Source: Vreelandella glaciei | GTDB taxonomy: Bacteria > Pseudomonadota > Gammaproteobacteria > Pseudomonadales > Halomonadaceae | Direction: 5' to 3' | Length of the DNA stretch: 64,000 bases | NCBI RefSeq assembly: GCF_013415125.1 | Contig: NZ_JACCDE010000026.1 | Span: forward strand, 17,235 to 81,234 | In this document: in pieces, positions 44,905-53,144 of the stretch | How positions within the stretch are numbered: position 1 is the first letter of the stretch | Layout of the letters: every line of letters starts with the position of its first letter | The notes under the pieces: model-generated | Told to the model about the DNA's origin: nothing | What the model saw: only the letters and a program-made list of their open reading frames with translations | Databases searched by the model: none | Translations under genes and position numbers: made by a program

Positions 44905-45780
44905 GTGAATATAACCTTTGATATTGATGCGTTACGCGCCATCGTTGCCGGAGCCGATCTGCGCAGCTTCGCACGTGCGGCCGCACAACTTGGTCGCTCA
45001 CAGTCAGCAGTCAGTATGCAACTGAAGAAGCTGGAGCAGCAGGCAGGCACTCAGCTGTTTGTCCGCAAAGGTAGAACACTGATTGCCACTGATGCAGGCG
45101 AGGCACTGGTTGCCTATGCTCGACGCATCATCGCTCTCAATGATGAAGCCGCGCTCGCGCTTGGCGCGACAGCCACCACGGCAACGGTTCGGCTGGGCCT
45201 GCCTCAGGATTTCTTTGAAGATGTGATGCCGGCAACCTTGTCTGAATACTCCCGCCTGCATCCAGGGATTCATGTCGAGGTGCAGGCTGGTCCTAATCAC
45301 GTTCTAGCCGAGGAAGTTAGAGCTGGAAGGCTGGATGCTGCGATTGCATTCTGCCCAGAAAGCTCATCTGGAAGTGATGGCGAGCTGATCGGCAAACTGC
45401 CTATGCATTGGATGGCGCACAAAAGCTTGGTATTCGATTCTCGGGTTGACCGGATACCATTGGTGCTGTTCGACCATCCCTGCCTCTTTCGGCAGTCGGC
45501 TCTCAGTGCACTTGAAAAAGCTGGCAAACGTTGGCGTGTGGCGGTTACCACACCTAGTCTGCCGGGCATTTGGGCCGCACTTCGCTCAAACCTTGGGCTT
45601 GCCGTGCGAACTGAACATGGTATGCCCGAAGGAGTTCAGTGTTCTGGCGAGAAATTTGGTCTTCCCAAACTTCCAGCGATTTCGCTGAAGCTGCTTCGCT
45701 CTTCGAATGCTTCACCCGCTGCTCAGGATCTATGCGACCTTCTGGAACATGAAACGATCAGGCTAGTCACTCCCGGCTGA
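44905..45780 (+). CDS. LysR-family transcriptional regulator
   Basis: 291 residues from a GTG at 44905. HTH in RSFARAAAQLGRSQSAVSMQ and LKKLEQQAGTQLF, then the effector domain. It lies divergent from the MFS/LysE operon with 146 bp of AT-rich sequence between them, and is probably their activator. Confidence 0.9.
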   Translation: MNITFDIDALRAIVAGADLRSFARAAAQLGRSQSAVSMQLKKLEQQAGTQLFVRKGRTLIATDAGEALVAYARRIIALNDEAALALGATATTATVRLGLPQDFFEDVMPATLSEYSRLHPGIHVEVQAGPNHVLAEEVRAGRLDAAIAFCPESSSGSDGELIGKLPMHWMAHKSLVFDSRVDRIPLVLFDHPCLFRQSALSALEKAGKRWRVAVTTPSLPGIWAALRSNLGLAVRTEHGMPEGVQCSGEKFGLPKLPAISLKLLRSSNASPAAQDLCDLLEHETIRLVTPG

Positions 45781-45786
45781 ATGAGG

Positions 45787-46443
45787 CTACGTCAAATAGA
45801 AGGCTTTCTCTGAGAATTCCCATAAGGATCGCCATTTACTGTCTGCCAAGGAGTAGTCTGGCTTATCAAAGTCGTGTGCCGGTGGCACGGCAATAGTCTT
45901 GATTCCTGCCGCCTTTGCTGCCTTAACTCCTGATGCAGAGTCTTCAAAAGCAATGCAATGCTCCGGATGAACCTCTAGCTTTTGCAACGTAGAGATATAG
46001 ACAGCGGGGTCAGGCTTTCCGCTTTCCACATGCTCCGATGACGAAATTCCGTGGAAATACTGAGCAATATCGAGCTTCTTCAGAACGGTATTGATCAATA
46101 GGTAGGGGGAGTTTGTCGATAAACCGACCCTGAAGTTTCTACTGTAAAAATAGCTCACTATCTGTTGGGCGCCTGGCATAGGCTCGCCATGCTTTCTTAT
46201 CAATTCGTCTACGCAGTCAATGACATCGTTTTCGACATCTTTGATGGATCTGTGCTTCCATGGAAAACGCCGATACCAGAATTCAGTAACCTCTCGTGTC
46301 GTCATCGCTGCGGTTTCTCGACATAATGAGTCCGACAGTTCAACACCCACGGATGAAAACACCATTCTCTCCGCTTTTGTCCAGAAGGGCTCGGAATCGA
46401 TCAAAAGACCGTCCATATCAAAAATCACAGCCGCTGAGGTCAC
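45787..46443 (-). CDS. HAD-family phosphatase (HxpB-like)
   Basis: 218 residues from a GTG at 46443 (GGAG upstream). HAD motifs: nucleophile in VIFDMDGLLIDSEP, Ser/Thr in LSTNSPY, Lys in ESGKPDPAVY and acids in AFEDSASGV. The length and cap type match hexitol or 2-deoxyglucose-6-phosphatases. It is a sugar-phosphate phosphatase or similar. Converges with the LysR gene. Confidence 0.9.
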   Translation of the reverse strand: MTSAAVIFDMDGLLIDSEPFWTKAERMVFSSVGVELSDSLCRETAAMTTREVTEFWYRRFPWKHRSIKDVENDVIDCVDELIRKHGEPMPGAQQIVSYFYSRNFRVGLSTNSPYLLINTVLKKLDIAQYFHGISSSEHVESGKPDPAVYISTLQKLEVHPEHCIAFEDSASGVKAAKAAGIKTIAVPPAHDFDKPDYSLADSKWRSLWEFSEKAFYLT

Positions 46444-46744
46444 TTTATCCAGCTCCTATAGATAGAAAGCGGGTCAACCTGCGTCGCCTCCTGTAACCCA
46501 GGGAACTAACGAGATAGGTATTGTCCCTTCAATATTGTACCTAATTCATTTACGTTGAGTTAGAGGAGTACCGCCCTACAATCCCTGGAATTTCCGTGGA
46601 CTTTTACAGTATCAGTCCTTTAGCATTATTCTTACAACGTTATCTAGTGGTTCCAGGCCAATGGGCAGAAACTTGGATTCTTGTAATGAAAATCTTTCTA
46701 TTCACTCAGGTAATGCAAGTTAGATCATGCTATAGCCGAAAACA
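46444..46744. other. Gap, nothing recognised
   Basis: 301 bp of low-GC sequence between the HAD gene and the EamA fragment. No gene, repeat or clear promoter recognised. Confidence 0.4.
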
Positions 46745-46960
46745 GTGAGGGGACGAACGGCCTCATTTGGTATAGGGCTTATGGCAATAGCGTCCCCTAT
46801 TGTTCCAGTTGTGGATGGTATCGCAAAACTTTTGGGTGATAGCTTTTCACCGCTATTGATCGCTTGGGTAAGATACGCCATAGCAATGCTCATCACTATA
46901 GGCATTGCCTCCCATTATATTGCTGCCTGCCTTTCATCTTCTAAGAGCTTACCCCCATAG
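46745..46960 (+). pseudogene. EamA/DMT transporter, N-terminal fragment
   Basis: The frame GIGLMAIASPIVPVVDGIAK and PLLIAWVRYAIAMLITIG is the first two helices of an EamA/RhaT-type drug/metabolite transporter. It ends after about 71 codons where it meets the end of the cupin gene. The remaining eight helices are missing. Confidence 0.7.
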
Positions 46961-47458
46961 CTCTGCCAGTGGCCCACCTACCGGAGAATCCTCGGGTAAG
47001 CCAACGGCAGCCACTCGCGTTTGCGCTGCAGCAAGCTGTGCGGGGTCGCCGCGCTCTATTTCCGGCTCTTGCCCTGGTGGGTAGGCGCCTACCATGCAGA
47101 AATCATCGTCCGCCTCCAGGCTGGCATGCCCAACGCCCGCTGGCAGCACTAGCACATCGCCTGCGTAAAGCATCAGCTCCTGGCCGTTAGGGCCGCCCAG
47201 CCGTGCCCGGGCCTGCCCGCGGAAGATGCCTAGTGCTTCATGGGCGGTGGAGTGAAAGTGGTCAAAGTCATACAGGTGGTAGCGCCACGCTGGTGGCCAG
47301 CCGTGGCGTTTGAACATGGCTTCGAACGACTCGGCCCGTTCCTCGGCATTACTGAGGTCGAGAACCTGGCGATAAACCAGCACCGGGAGAGGGGAGTTGG
47401 GGTAGCCGGTCGTTGCATCGCTGTCGAGATGAAGTCGCTCTGGCTGGGGGATAGACAT
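46949..47458 (-). CDS. YjlB-like cupin protein
   Basis: 169 residues from ATG 47458 (AGGAGG upstream). A single cupin barrel: WRYHLYDFDHFHSTAHEALG and GDVLVLPAGVGHASLEADDD, with His residues that may hold a metal. The family is of unknown function, perhaps sugar-related. This is the intact version of the broken cupin at 40988. Confidence 0.85.
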   Translation of the reverse strand: MSIPQPERLHLDSDATTGYPNSPLPVLVYRQVLDLSNAEERAESFEAMFKRHGWPPAWRYHLYDFDHFHSTAHEALGIFRGQARARLGGPNGQELMLYAGDVLVLPAGVGHASLEADDDFCMVGAYPPGQEPEIERGDPAQLAAAQTRVAAVGLPEDSPVGGPLAELWG

Positions 47459-47496
47459 CCTTGCCTCCTCATTTCTCGTTGGGGGTATGCTTTCAG

Positions 47497-47544
47497 CATG
47501 GTTTTAAACTTAGTTTTAAGCTTGGTTTTAAGAATAGTTTTTAA
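47497..47544. repeat. Four 12-bp tandem repeats upstream of the cupin gene
   Basis: CATGGTTTTAAA, CTTAGTTTTAAG, CTTGGTTTTAAG and AATAGTTTTTAA follow one another without gap. They lie in the space between the cupin and the Bcr/CflA gene, where the promoters should be, so they could hold a regulator site or vary in number. Confidence 0.65.
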
Positions 47545-47702
47545 TGCATAGCCGAGCAAACCGATAACAAACTGGCTAAGTGTTTAGTCGATTACCGCCT
47601 TGCAGCCCACCCCCTCATTTTCTATTCGATTGCCATGATGACATCAGTCGGTATCATATCGTGGGTGTTGTCCATCATTACGCCCTTTTACCGCGAGCTT
47701 CT

Positions 47703-48902
47703 ATGACCCAATCTAAAACGCCCTTCATTGTGGTGCTGAGCCTGGCAATGACCATGATGCTGGGCCCGTTTTCCATGGACACGTACCTGCCGGCCTTTCC
47801 GGTCATCGGTGAATCGCTGGGGGTTTCTCAGCAGGCGGTATCGTTGAGCGTTTCGGTGTATGTCTTTGCGTTGGCGTTGGGCCAGTTGATCGGCGGTGCG
47901 CTTTCAGACCGCTTCGGGCGCCAGCGGGTGTTGATGAGCGGGCTGGCGATTTTTGCGCTCTCAAGCATCGTCATTGGTATGTCGGACTCTTTAAACACGA
48001 TGCTCGGCGGACGCGCCGTTCAGGCCCTTGGCGCCGGTTTTACCCTGGTATCTGTGCCGGCGCTGGTGCGCGACCGAGTGGCGGGCCGCGACGCCGCGAA
48101 GCTGTTCTCAATGATGGGCTTTATCATGGTGCTGGCGCCGGGCATAGCTCCGAGCGTAGGCAGCGCGATTCTGGTGCTGGGTTCCTGGCACACTATCTTT
48201 TTCGCCTTGGCGGTATACGCGGTGCTACTGGTGCCGTTGCTGGTGCGGGTGATTTTTACCGGCACGGGCAAGGTATCTCGCGCGAAAAGCCCTAAGATGA
48301 GCCTGCTGGCGCGTTACAAATTGGTACTGTCGACAAAACCGGCCCTGCCGTTCATCGTTTGGCAGGCTGCCTCTTTTTCTACCCTGATGATGTTTATCAC
48401 CTATGCGTCATTTATCTATCAGGGGCATTTCGGCCAGTCGCCTGCCAGCTTTTCGATGCTGTTTGCGGCGAATATCGTCGCGATGCTTATCTTCAACATT
48501 CTCAATCGAGCGTTGCTTTCCAGGCTACCGTCACTGCGTATCCTACAGTTGGCAACGGGCTGTCAGGCAGTCGGCATACTATTGCTGGTGATGGCGGCTT
48601 TCATGGAGTGGCCGCTGTACGCCTTCCTGCCCGCCATGATGCTGACCATCGGCTCGATAGGGGCGATCTCGCCGAATATTCAGGCCTGTTTTTTGGAGTT
48701 TTTTCCCACCAGTGGCGGGACGGCTGCAGCGCTTTTGGGCGCAGCCCAGTTCGGTGTTGCGGGGCTGCTGAGCGCCTTGTCCGCCATGTTGCCGCATACG
48801 CTGGAAGCGGTCATTCTGGCCATGGCTGCCTGTGGCTCGGTGGCGTATCTGATGCTTGCCCGCTCTATCATCAAAGGGCGTGCCGCTGTTGAGGCGCGCT
48901 AG
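47703..48902 (+). CDS. Bcr/CflA-family MFS drug exporter
   Basis: 399 residues from ATG 47703; 41 upstream codons have no family match. Twelve helices, start FIVVLSLAMTMMLGPFSMDT with the Bcr motif DTYLPAFP, and motif A GGALSDRFGRQRVLMSG. It should export drugs such as bicyclomycin or sulfonamides, or amino-acid-like compounds. Stands alone and converges with the siderophore ABC genes at a shared terminator. Confidence 0.92.
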   Translation: MTQSKTPFIVVLSLAMTMMLGPFSMDTYLPAFPVIGESLGVSQQAVSLSVSVYVFALALGQLIGGALSDRFGRQRVLMSGLAIFALSSIVIGMSDSLNTMLGGRAVQALGAGFTLVSVPALVRDRVAGRDAAKLFSMMGFIMVLAPGIAPSVGSAILVLGSWHTIFFALAVYAVLLVPLLVRVIFTGTGKVSRAKSPKMSLLARYKLVLSTKPALPFIVWQAASFSTLMMFITYASFIYQGHFGQSPASFSMLFAANIVAMLIFNILNRALLSRLPSLRILQLATGCQAVGILLLVMAAFMEWPLYAFLPAMMLTIGSIGAISPNIQACFLEFFPTSGGTAAALLGAAQFGVAGLLSALSAMLPHTLEAVILAMAACGSVAYLMLARSIIKGRAAVEAR

Positions 48903-48940
48903 GTCAGGCTCTACTCACTTGTTGCTAAAAGCCCTTTGCC

Positions 48941-48976
48941 AAAAGCCTCGTGTTATCCAAAACACGGGGCTTTTTT
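48941..48976. terminator. Shared terminator between Bcr/CflA and siderophore ABC genes
   Basis: AAAAGCC and CGTGTT pair with AACACG and GGCTTTTTT, giving a long stem with a T-run on the plus strand and A-run upstream. It can end the Bcr/CflA message; the ABC ATPase stop lies inside it. Confidence 0.8.
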
Positions 48977-49801
48977 ATGTTGTGAACATGGGGCGTTGGC
49001 GGTGTGGATTCCGCCATGCCGCCCGATCGGTATCATCATCGGTTTGCCGGTGACGGGGTCTTCGATGACCCGGCTTTCCAGGCCAAATACCTCACGCACC
49101 ATTTGCTCGGTCAGAATCTCCCCCGGCGGGCCTGCCGCGTAAACCTTGCCGTTAGCCATGGCGACCAGTTGGTCGGCGTAGCGGGCTGCCAGGTTGAGTT
49201 CGTGGAGCACCATCACGATGGTGGTGCCGCGCTGCCGGTTTAGGTCGGTGAGCAGGTCGAGCACGTCGATCTGGTGGTTGATATCCAGAAAGGTGGTGGG
49301 CTCATCCAGCAGCAGCACCTTGGTTTGTTGGGCCAGCGCCATGGCGATCCACACCCGCTGGCGCTGCCCGCCGGAAAGCTCGTCCATGTGGCGTTCGGCC
49401 AGCTCGCTCAGGTGGGTGGCGGCCAGGGCGTCGGCGACGGCCACTTCATCTGCCGAGCTCCAACGCTTGAACAGCCCCTGGTGCGGGTGGCGGCCCCGGC
49501 TGACCAGCTCGAGCACGCTAATGCCTTCCGGGGCGATGGGCGATTGCGGCAGAAACCCAAGTTGTTGTGCCAGGTGGCGGGTGGGTAGCTGGTGAATGGC
49601 GTTACCCTCCAGCAGCACGCTGCCCTGGCTGGGTGTCAGTAACCGTGAAAGCACGCGCAAAAGCGTCGATTTTCCACAGGCGTTGGCGCCCACAATGGCG
49701 GTGGTCTGGCCGGCAGGCACAGACAGGTTAACGTCATACAGAATGGTGCGTTCCCCGTAGCCTGCCACCAGGCCCTGGGCGAGTAGTGAACAAGCGCTCA
49801 T
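48953..49801 (-). CDS. Iron-siderophore ABC transporter ATPase (FecE/FepC-like)
   Basis: 282 residues. Walker A GANACGKST, signature LSGGQRQRVWIAMALAQ, Walker B VLLLDEP and switch His in VLHELNLAARYAD. FecE/FepC type. The last 30 residues are unusual and read through the terminator stem. The start overlaps the permease stop by 4 bp. It powers uptake of ferric siderophore through the two permeases. Confidence 0.93.
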   Translation of the reverse strand: MSACSLLAQGLVAGYGERTILYDVNLSVPAGQTTAIVGANACGKSTLLRVLSRLLTPSQGSVLLEGNAIHQLPTRHLAQQLGFLPQSPIAPEGISVLELVSRGRHPHQGLFKRWSSADEVAVADALAATHLSELAERHMDELSGGQRQRVWIAMALAQQTKVLLLDEPTTFLDINHQIDVLDLLTDLNRQRGTTIVMVLHELNLAARYADQLVAMANGKVYAAGPPGEILTEQMVREVFGLESRVIEDPVTGKPMMIPIGRHGGIHTANAPCSQHKKAPCFG

Positions 49802-50841
49802 AGGGAGCCTCGGGTTTTGTTGTCGCGAAGTATCAAGTAGAGAAGATAAGGCGCGCCTAAAACGCCGGTCACGATGCCGACTGGATAGCGGGCGGGCAGC
49901 AGGAACTGTCCGGCGTAATCCCCGAGCAGCACCAGCAGGGCTCCCACCAGCGCGGCGGGCATCAGCAGCGAGCCGTTGCGGCCCATCAGGCGCGCCGCAA
50001 TCGGGCCGGACAGAAACGCCACAAAGGCCACCGGGCCGGAAACGGCAGTGGCAAACGCCACCAGCGCCACGGCGGTAATGACCACGATTACCCGCGTCAC
50101 CGCCAGGCGAACCCCCAGCCCGGCGGCAAGGTCGTCACCCATGCGTAGGGTTTCAAGGTCGCGGTGGCGGCTCAATAGCAGCCCGCCGAACAGCAGCAGG
50201 GCGATCAACAGCGGCAGCGCTTGATCCAGCTGAACGCCGTTAACGCTGCCGGTGAGCCAGCGCAGGGCTTCTTGTAGCGTCCAACTGGGTGCGCGCATTA
50301 AAAGATAGGCGGTAATACTTTGCAGCATTGCGGCCAGGCCAATGCCGATCAGAATCAGCCGCCCGCCGGTCACGCCCTGGCGCCAGGAGAGCGTGTAGAT
50401 CAACAACGCCACGCCCAGCCCGGCAGCAATCGCCACCATCGAAACCGCCGGGCCGCTCAGCGAGAGCACCACGATGGCGAACACGGCGCCGGTGCTGGCG
50501 CCGGTGCTGATGCCAATGATATCCGGGCTTGCCAGCGGGTTGCGCAGCATGGTTTGAAAGGCGATGCCGCCCAGGCCAAAGCAGGCGCCTACCAGCACTG
50601 AAACGACGGCCCTGGGCAAGCGCAGCTCACGTACGGTGAAACCAGCGCCCGGCACTTCCGCACCGCCCAGTATGCGCAGCACCGTGGTGAGCGGCGTGAA
50701 GGACTGCCCCAGCATCAGGGTCAACAGCACGCCTGCTAAAAGGCAGGCAAAAAGCACCGCCATGATGCGTACGCGGTGCTGAGTGTTTGCTCGGCGGATG
50801 TGTCGGAAGTGGCTAATCGCGTTGAGGGGCGGCTGGTTCAT
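49798..50841 (-). CDS. Iron-siderophore ABC permease (FecD/FepG-like)
   Basis: 347 residues from ATG 50841, which overlaps the upstream permease stop (ATGA). About nine to ten helices with FecCD motifs (LRLPRAVVSVLVGACFGLGG, RNPLASPDIIGISTGAS). Earlier in-frame codons lie in the other permease and have no family match. Confidence 0.93.
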   Translation of the reverse strand: MNQPPLNAISHFRHIRRANTQHRVRIMAVLFACLLAGVLLTLMLGQSFTPLTTVLRILGGAEVPGAGFTVRELRLPRAVVSVLVGACFGLGGIAFQTMLRNPLASPDIIGISTGASTGAVFAIVVLSLSGPAVSMVAIAAGLGVALLIYTLSWRQGVTGGRLILIGIGLAAMLQSITAYLLMRAPSWTLQEALRWLTGSVNGVQLDQALPLLIALLLFGGLLLSRHRDLETLRMGDDLAAGLGVRLAVTRVIVVITAVALVAFATAVSGPVAFVAFLSGPIAARLMGRNGSLLMPAALVGALLVLLGDYAGQFLLPARYPVGIVTGVLGAPYLLYLILRDNKTRGSL

Positions 50842-51929
50842 AGCGAGCCTACCTTGCGGTTGCGCACTATCCAGATAAATACCGGCGCGCCGATAAAGGC
50901 GGTCACGATGCCCACGTCCAGCTCTGAAGGGTGGGCGATTAGCCGCCCGGCCACGTCTGAAAACGTCAGCAGTACCGCGCCACCCAGGGCAGAGAAGGGC
51001 AGTAGCCAGCGATAATCGCCGCCCGCTAGCAGGCGGCAGGCGTGGGGTACGACCAGCCCCACAAAGCCAATCGGGCCGCACACCGCCGTAATCGGGCCGC
51101 ACAGCAGTACCGCGCCCACTGCCGACATGGCCCTGGCCACGGCCACCTTTTCACCCAGACCGGCGGCGGTGTCATCGCCCAGGGCCAGCATATTGAGTTT
51201 GCGTGCGGCGAGCAGGGTGATCACAAACCCTGTCATTAGAAAGGGCAATACGGGCAGAAGCTGATCGTAGGTCGCGCCGCCCACGCCGCCCACCAGCCAA
51301 GATTGCACCAATCCGCCAATATCCCCCCTTGGCAGTACCACGGCAGTGGTTAGCGAACTAAGCGCGGCAGTGATGGCCGCCCCTGCCAGTGCCAGTCTAA
51401 GTGGGGTGGCGCCGCCCCGGCCGAGGCTGGCTATCGCGTAAACCGCACAGGCAGAGATGGCGGCGCCAGCAATGGCTGTCCAGATGTAGCTGGTCGTCTC
51501 GTCGATGCCGAACCAGGCAATGCCAATCACCACTGCCAGCGCCGCCCCGGCATTAACGCCCAGCAGGCCGGGGTCGGCCAGCGGGTTGCGGGTCAGGCCC
51601 TGCATGACGCCACCGGAAACCCCCAGGGCAGCGCCGGCCAGCATGGCAAGCAGCGTGCGCGGCAGGCGGCTGGCCACGGCAGCATCGCCCATGGTTTCTA
51701 CCTGGCCGCTCAGCGCGGCGACGATTTCTGACCAGCCCACTTCTCGGGCACCAAACGCGACCGAGAGCATGGCGGCAAGGCCGAGCAGAATAAGCAGCGC
51801 TGTGCCACCGGACAACCGTTGGGCAGCATTGCGTTTGATGCGAAGAGCGATAGCGCGATTAACGCTTGAGCCAGACGCCGGGACGCTACTGCTGTGACTT
51901 GCGTGCGGCTTCTGAGAGCAGGTCTGCAT
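50838..51929 (-). CDS. Iron-siderophore ABC permease (FecC/FepD-like)
   Basis: 363 residues from ATG 51929, overlapping the end of the binding-protein gene. FecCD motifs SRLPRTLLAMLAGAALGVSG and RNPLADPGLLGVNAGAA. It forms a heterodimer with the next permease. Confidence 0.9.
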   Translation of the reverse strand: MQTCSQKPHASHSSSVPASGSSVNRAIALRIKRNAAQRLSGGTALLILLGLAAMLSVAFGAREVGWSEIVAALSGQVETMGDAAVASRLPRTLLAMLAGAALGVSGGVMQGLTRNPLADPGLLGVNAGAALAVVIGIAWFGIDETTSYIWTAIAGAAISACAVYAIASLGRGGATPLRLALAGAAITAALSSLTTAVVLPRGDIGGLVQSWLVGGVGGATYDQLLPVLPFLMTGFVITLLAARKLNMLALGDDTAAGLGEKVAVARAMSAVGAVLLCGPITAVCGPIGFVGLVVPHACRLLAGGDYRWLLPFSALGGAVLLTFSDVAGRLIAHPSELDVGIVTAFIGAPVFIWIVRNRKVGSL

Positions 51930-52881
51930 AATCGTCCAGTAACCATGAAATCGACATGGGAGTCGGGTTGGCCGCTGTGCCCAGCGGCGTATTACCCAGC
52001 ATGACAATGGCGCCGTTTTCCACCACCGGCAGGCGGGAGGTAAGTGGGTGCGCGTTGAGCTGATCGATCAGCGGCTGACCGCCGTAGGTGACAAGAATAT
52101 CCACATCGTTGAGCTTGTCGATCAGTTCAGAGCTGATTTCGCCAGCGAATCTACCGGGGGTAGAGTTCTGTTTGACGACCTCAGGCGAGACTAGCCCCAG
52201 GTCATGAAAAAACCGCACCCGCGCGTCGTTGTCGGTGTAGAACGAAATGCGCCCCAGGTTGGTGGGGTCAAGGTGGGTCACGAACATGGCTGTCTTGCCC
52301 GCAAGGTCAGGGTGGTTGGCGGCGGTGTCTGCAATCTGTGCCTCAAGCTGCTCGATGAGCGCATGGCCTTCCTCCGCCATGCCCATGCCTTGGCTGTTCA
52401 ACTGGATCATATCCCGCCAGTCGGTCGCCCAGGGGCCCTCGGGGTAGGCGACTACCGGGGCAATCTGGCTCAAGGTGGTGTAGTCCGCCTGGCTCAGCCC
52501 CGAATAGGCCGCCAGAATCACATCGGGCTGGCTGGCCGCCACGGCTTCAAAATCAATCCCGTCGCCTTCGTCGAACAGGGCGGGGGGCGTGGCATTCAGT
52601 TCTTCAAGCCGGGTTTCTACCCAAGGCAATAGCCCGTTGCCGTTGTCGTCGCCAAAGTTGGCTGCCGCAAAGCCGACCGGTACCACGCCAAGCGCCAGCG
52701 GCACCTCGTGATTGGCCCAGGCCACAGTGGCGACACGTTCGGGTTTTTCTGTGAGCACTGTGGTACCCAGGGCGTGTTCGATTTCAAGCGGATATTGCTG
52801 TGCGCCAACGGGCAAAGCGCCGAGGCTGCACGCAGCGATAAGCGCCACGTAAGCGCTCAGACTTCTATGGAACAGGGCCAT
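51886..52881 (-). CDS. Iron-siderophore ABC substrate-binding protein
   Basis: 331 residues from ATG 52881 (GAGAAGG upstream). Signal peptide SAYVALIAACSLGALPVGAQ, then a class III binding fold: HALGTTVLTEKPERVATVAW and DVILAAYSGLSQADYTTL. FepB/FhuD type, binds ferric siderophore in the periplasm. First gene of the uptake operon; divergent from the TonB receptor. Confidence 0.92.
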   Translation of the reverse strand: MALFHRSLSAYVALIAACSLGALPVGAQQYPLEIEHALGTTVLTEKPERVATVAWANHEVPLALGVVPVGFAAANFGDDNGNGLLPWVETRLEELNATPPALFDEGDGIDFEAVAASQPDVILAAYSGLSQADYTTLSQIAPVVAYPEGPWATDWRDMIQLNSQGMGMAEEGHALIEQLEAQIADTAANHPDLAGKTAMFVTHLDPTNLGRISFYTDNDARVRFFHDLGLVSPEVVKQNSTPGRFAGEISSELIDKLNDVDILVTYGGQPLIDQLNAHPLTSRLPVVENGAIVMLGNTPLGTAANPTPMSISWLLDDYADLLSEAARKSQQ

Positions 52882-52993
52882 AGCCTTCTCTAAAAGCTTA
52901 AGACGTAAATAACGGATAATTCTCACTGCGTGGTAAGGACGCAGCGTCTAGATATATAACGGGTAGTCCGGGTGATGCATGTCGTCACGATGT

Positions 52994-53043
52994 ACTATAA
53001 TTATTATCAAAAGTTCAACTAAATGATTATGATTGACATTATC
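52994..53043. promoter_or_regulatory. Fur-box-like sites between siderophore operon and receptor
   Basis: TATAATTATTATCAA (52996-53010) and AAATGATTATGATTGACATT (53021-53040) both resemble the Fur consensus GATAATGATAATCATTATC. Placed in the divergent promoter region, they fit iron repression of both transcripts. Confidence 0.65.
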
Positions 53044-53144
53044 ACTCTTGACTAGCGGACGCTAGCTTCGGATACTCTTACGGCCTTTCAAAAGAGAATC
53101 ACAAGGCGCGAGGGTAGGTTTATTCATTTCAAGGGATCTTCGAC

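Noticed and set aside
50842..51102. Extended N-terminus of the FecD-like permease
   Set aside because: The peptide is Arg/Pro-rich and lies within the other permease gene; the ATGA overlap at 50838-50841 is the natural start.
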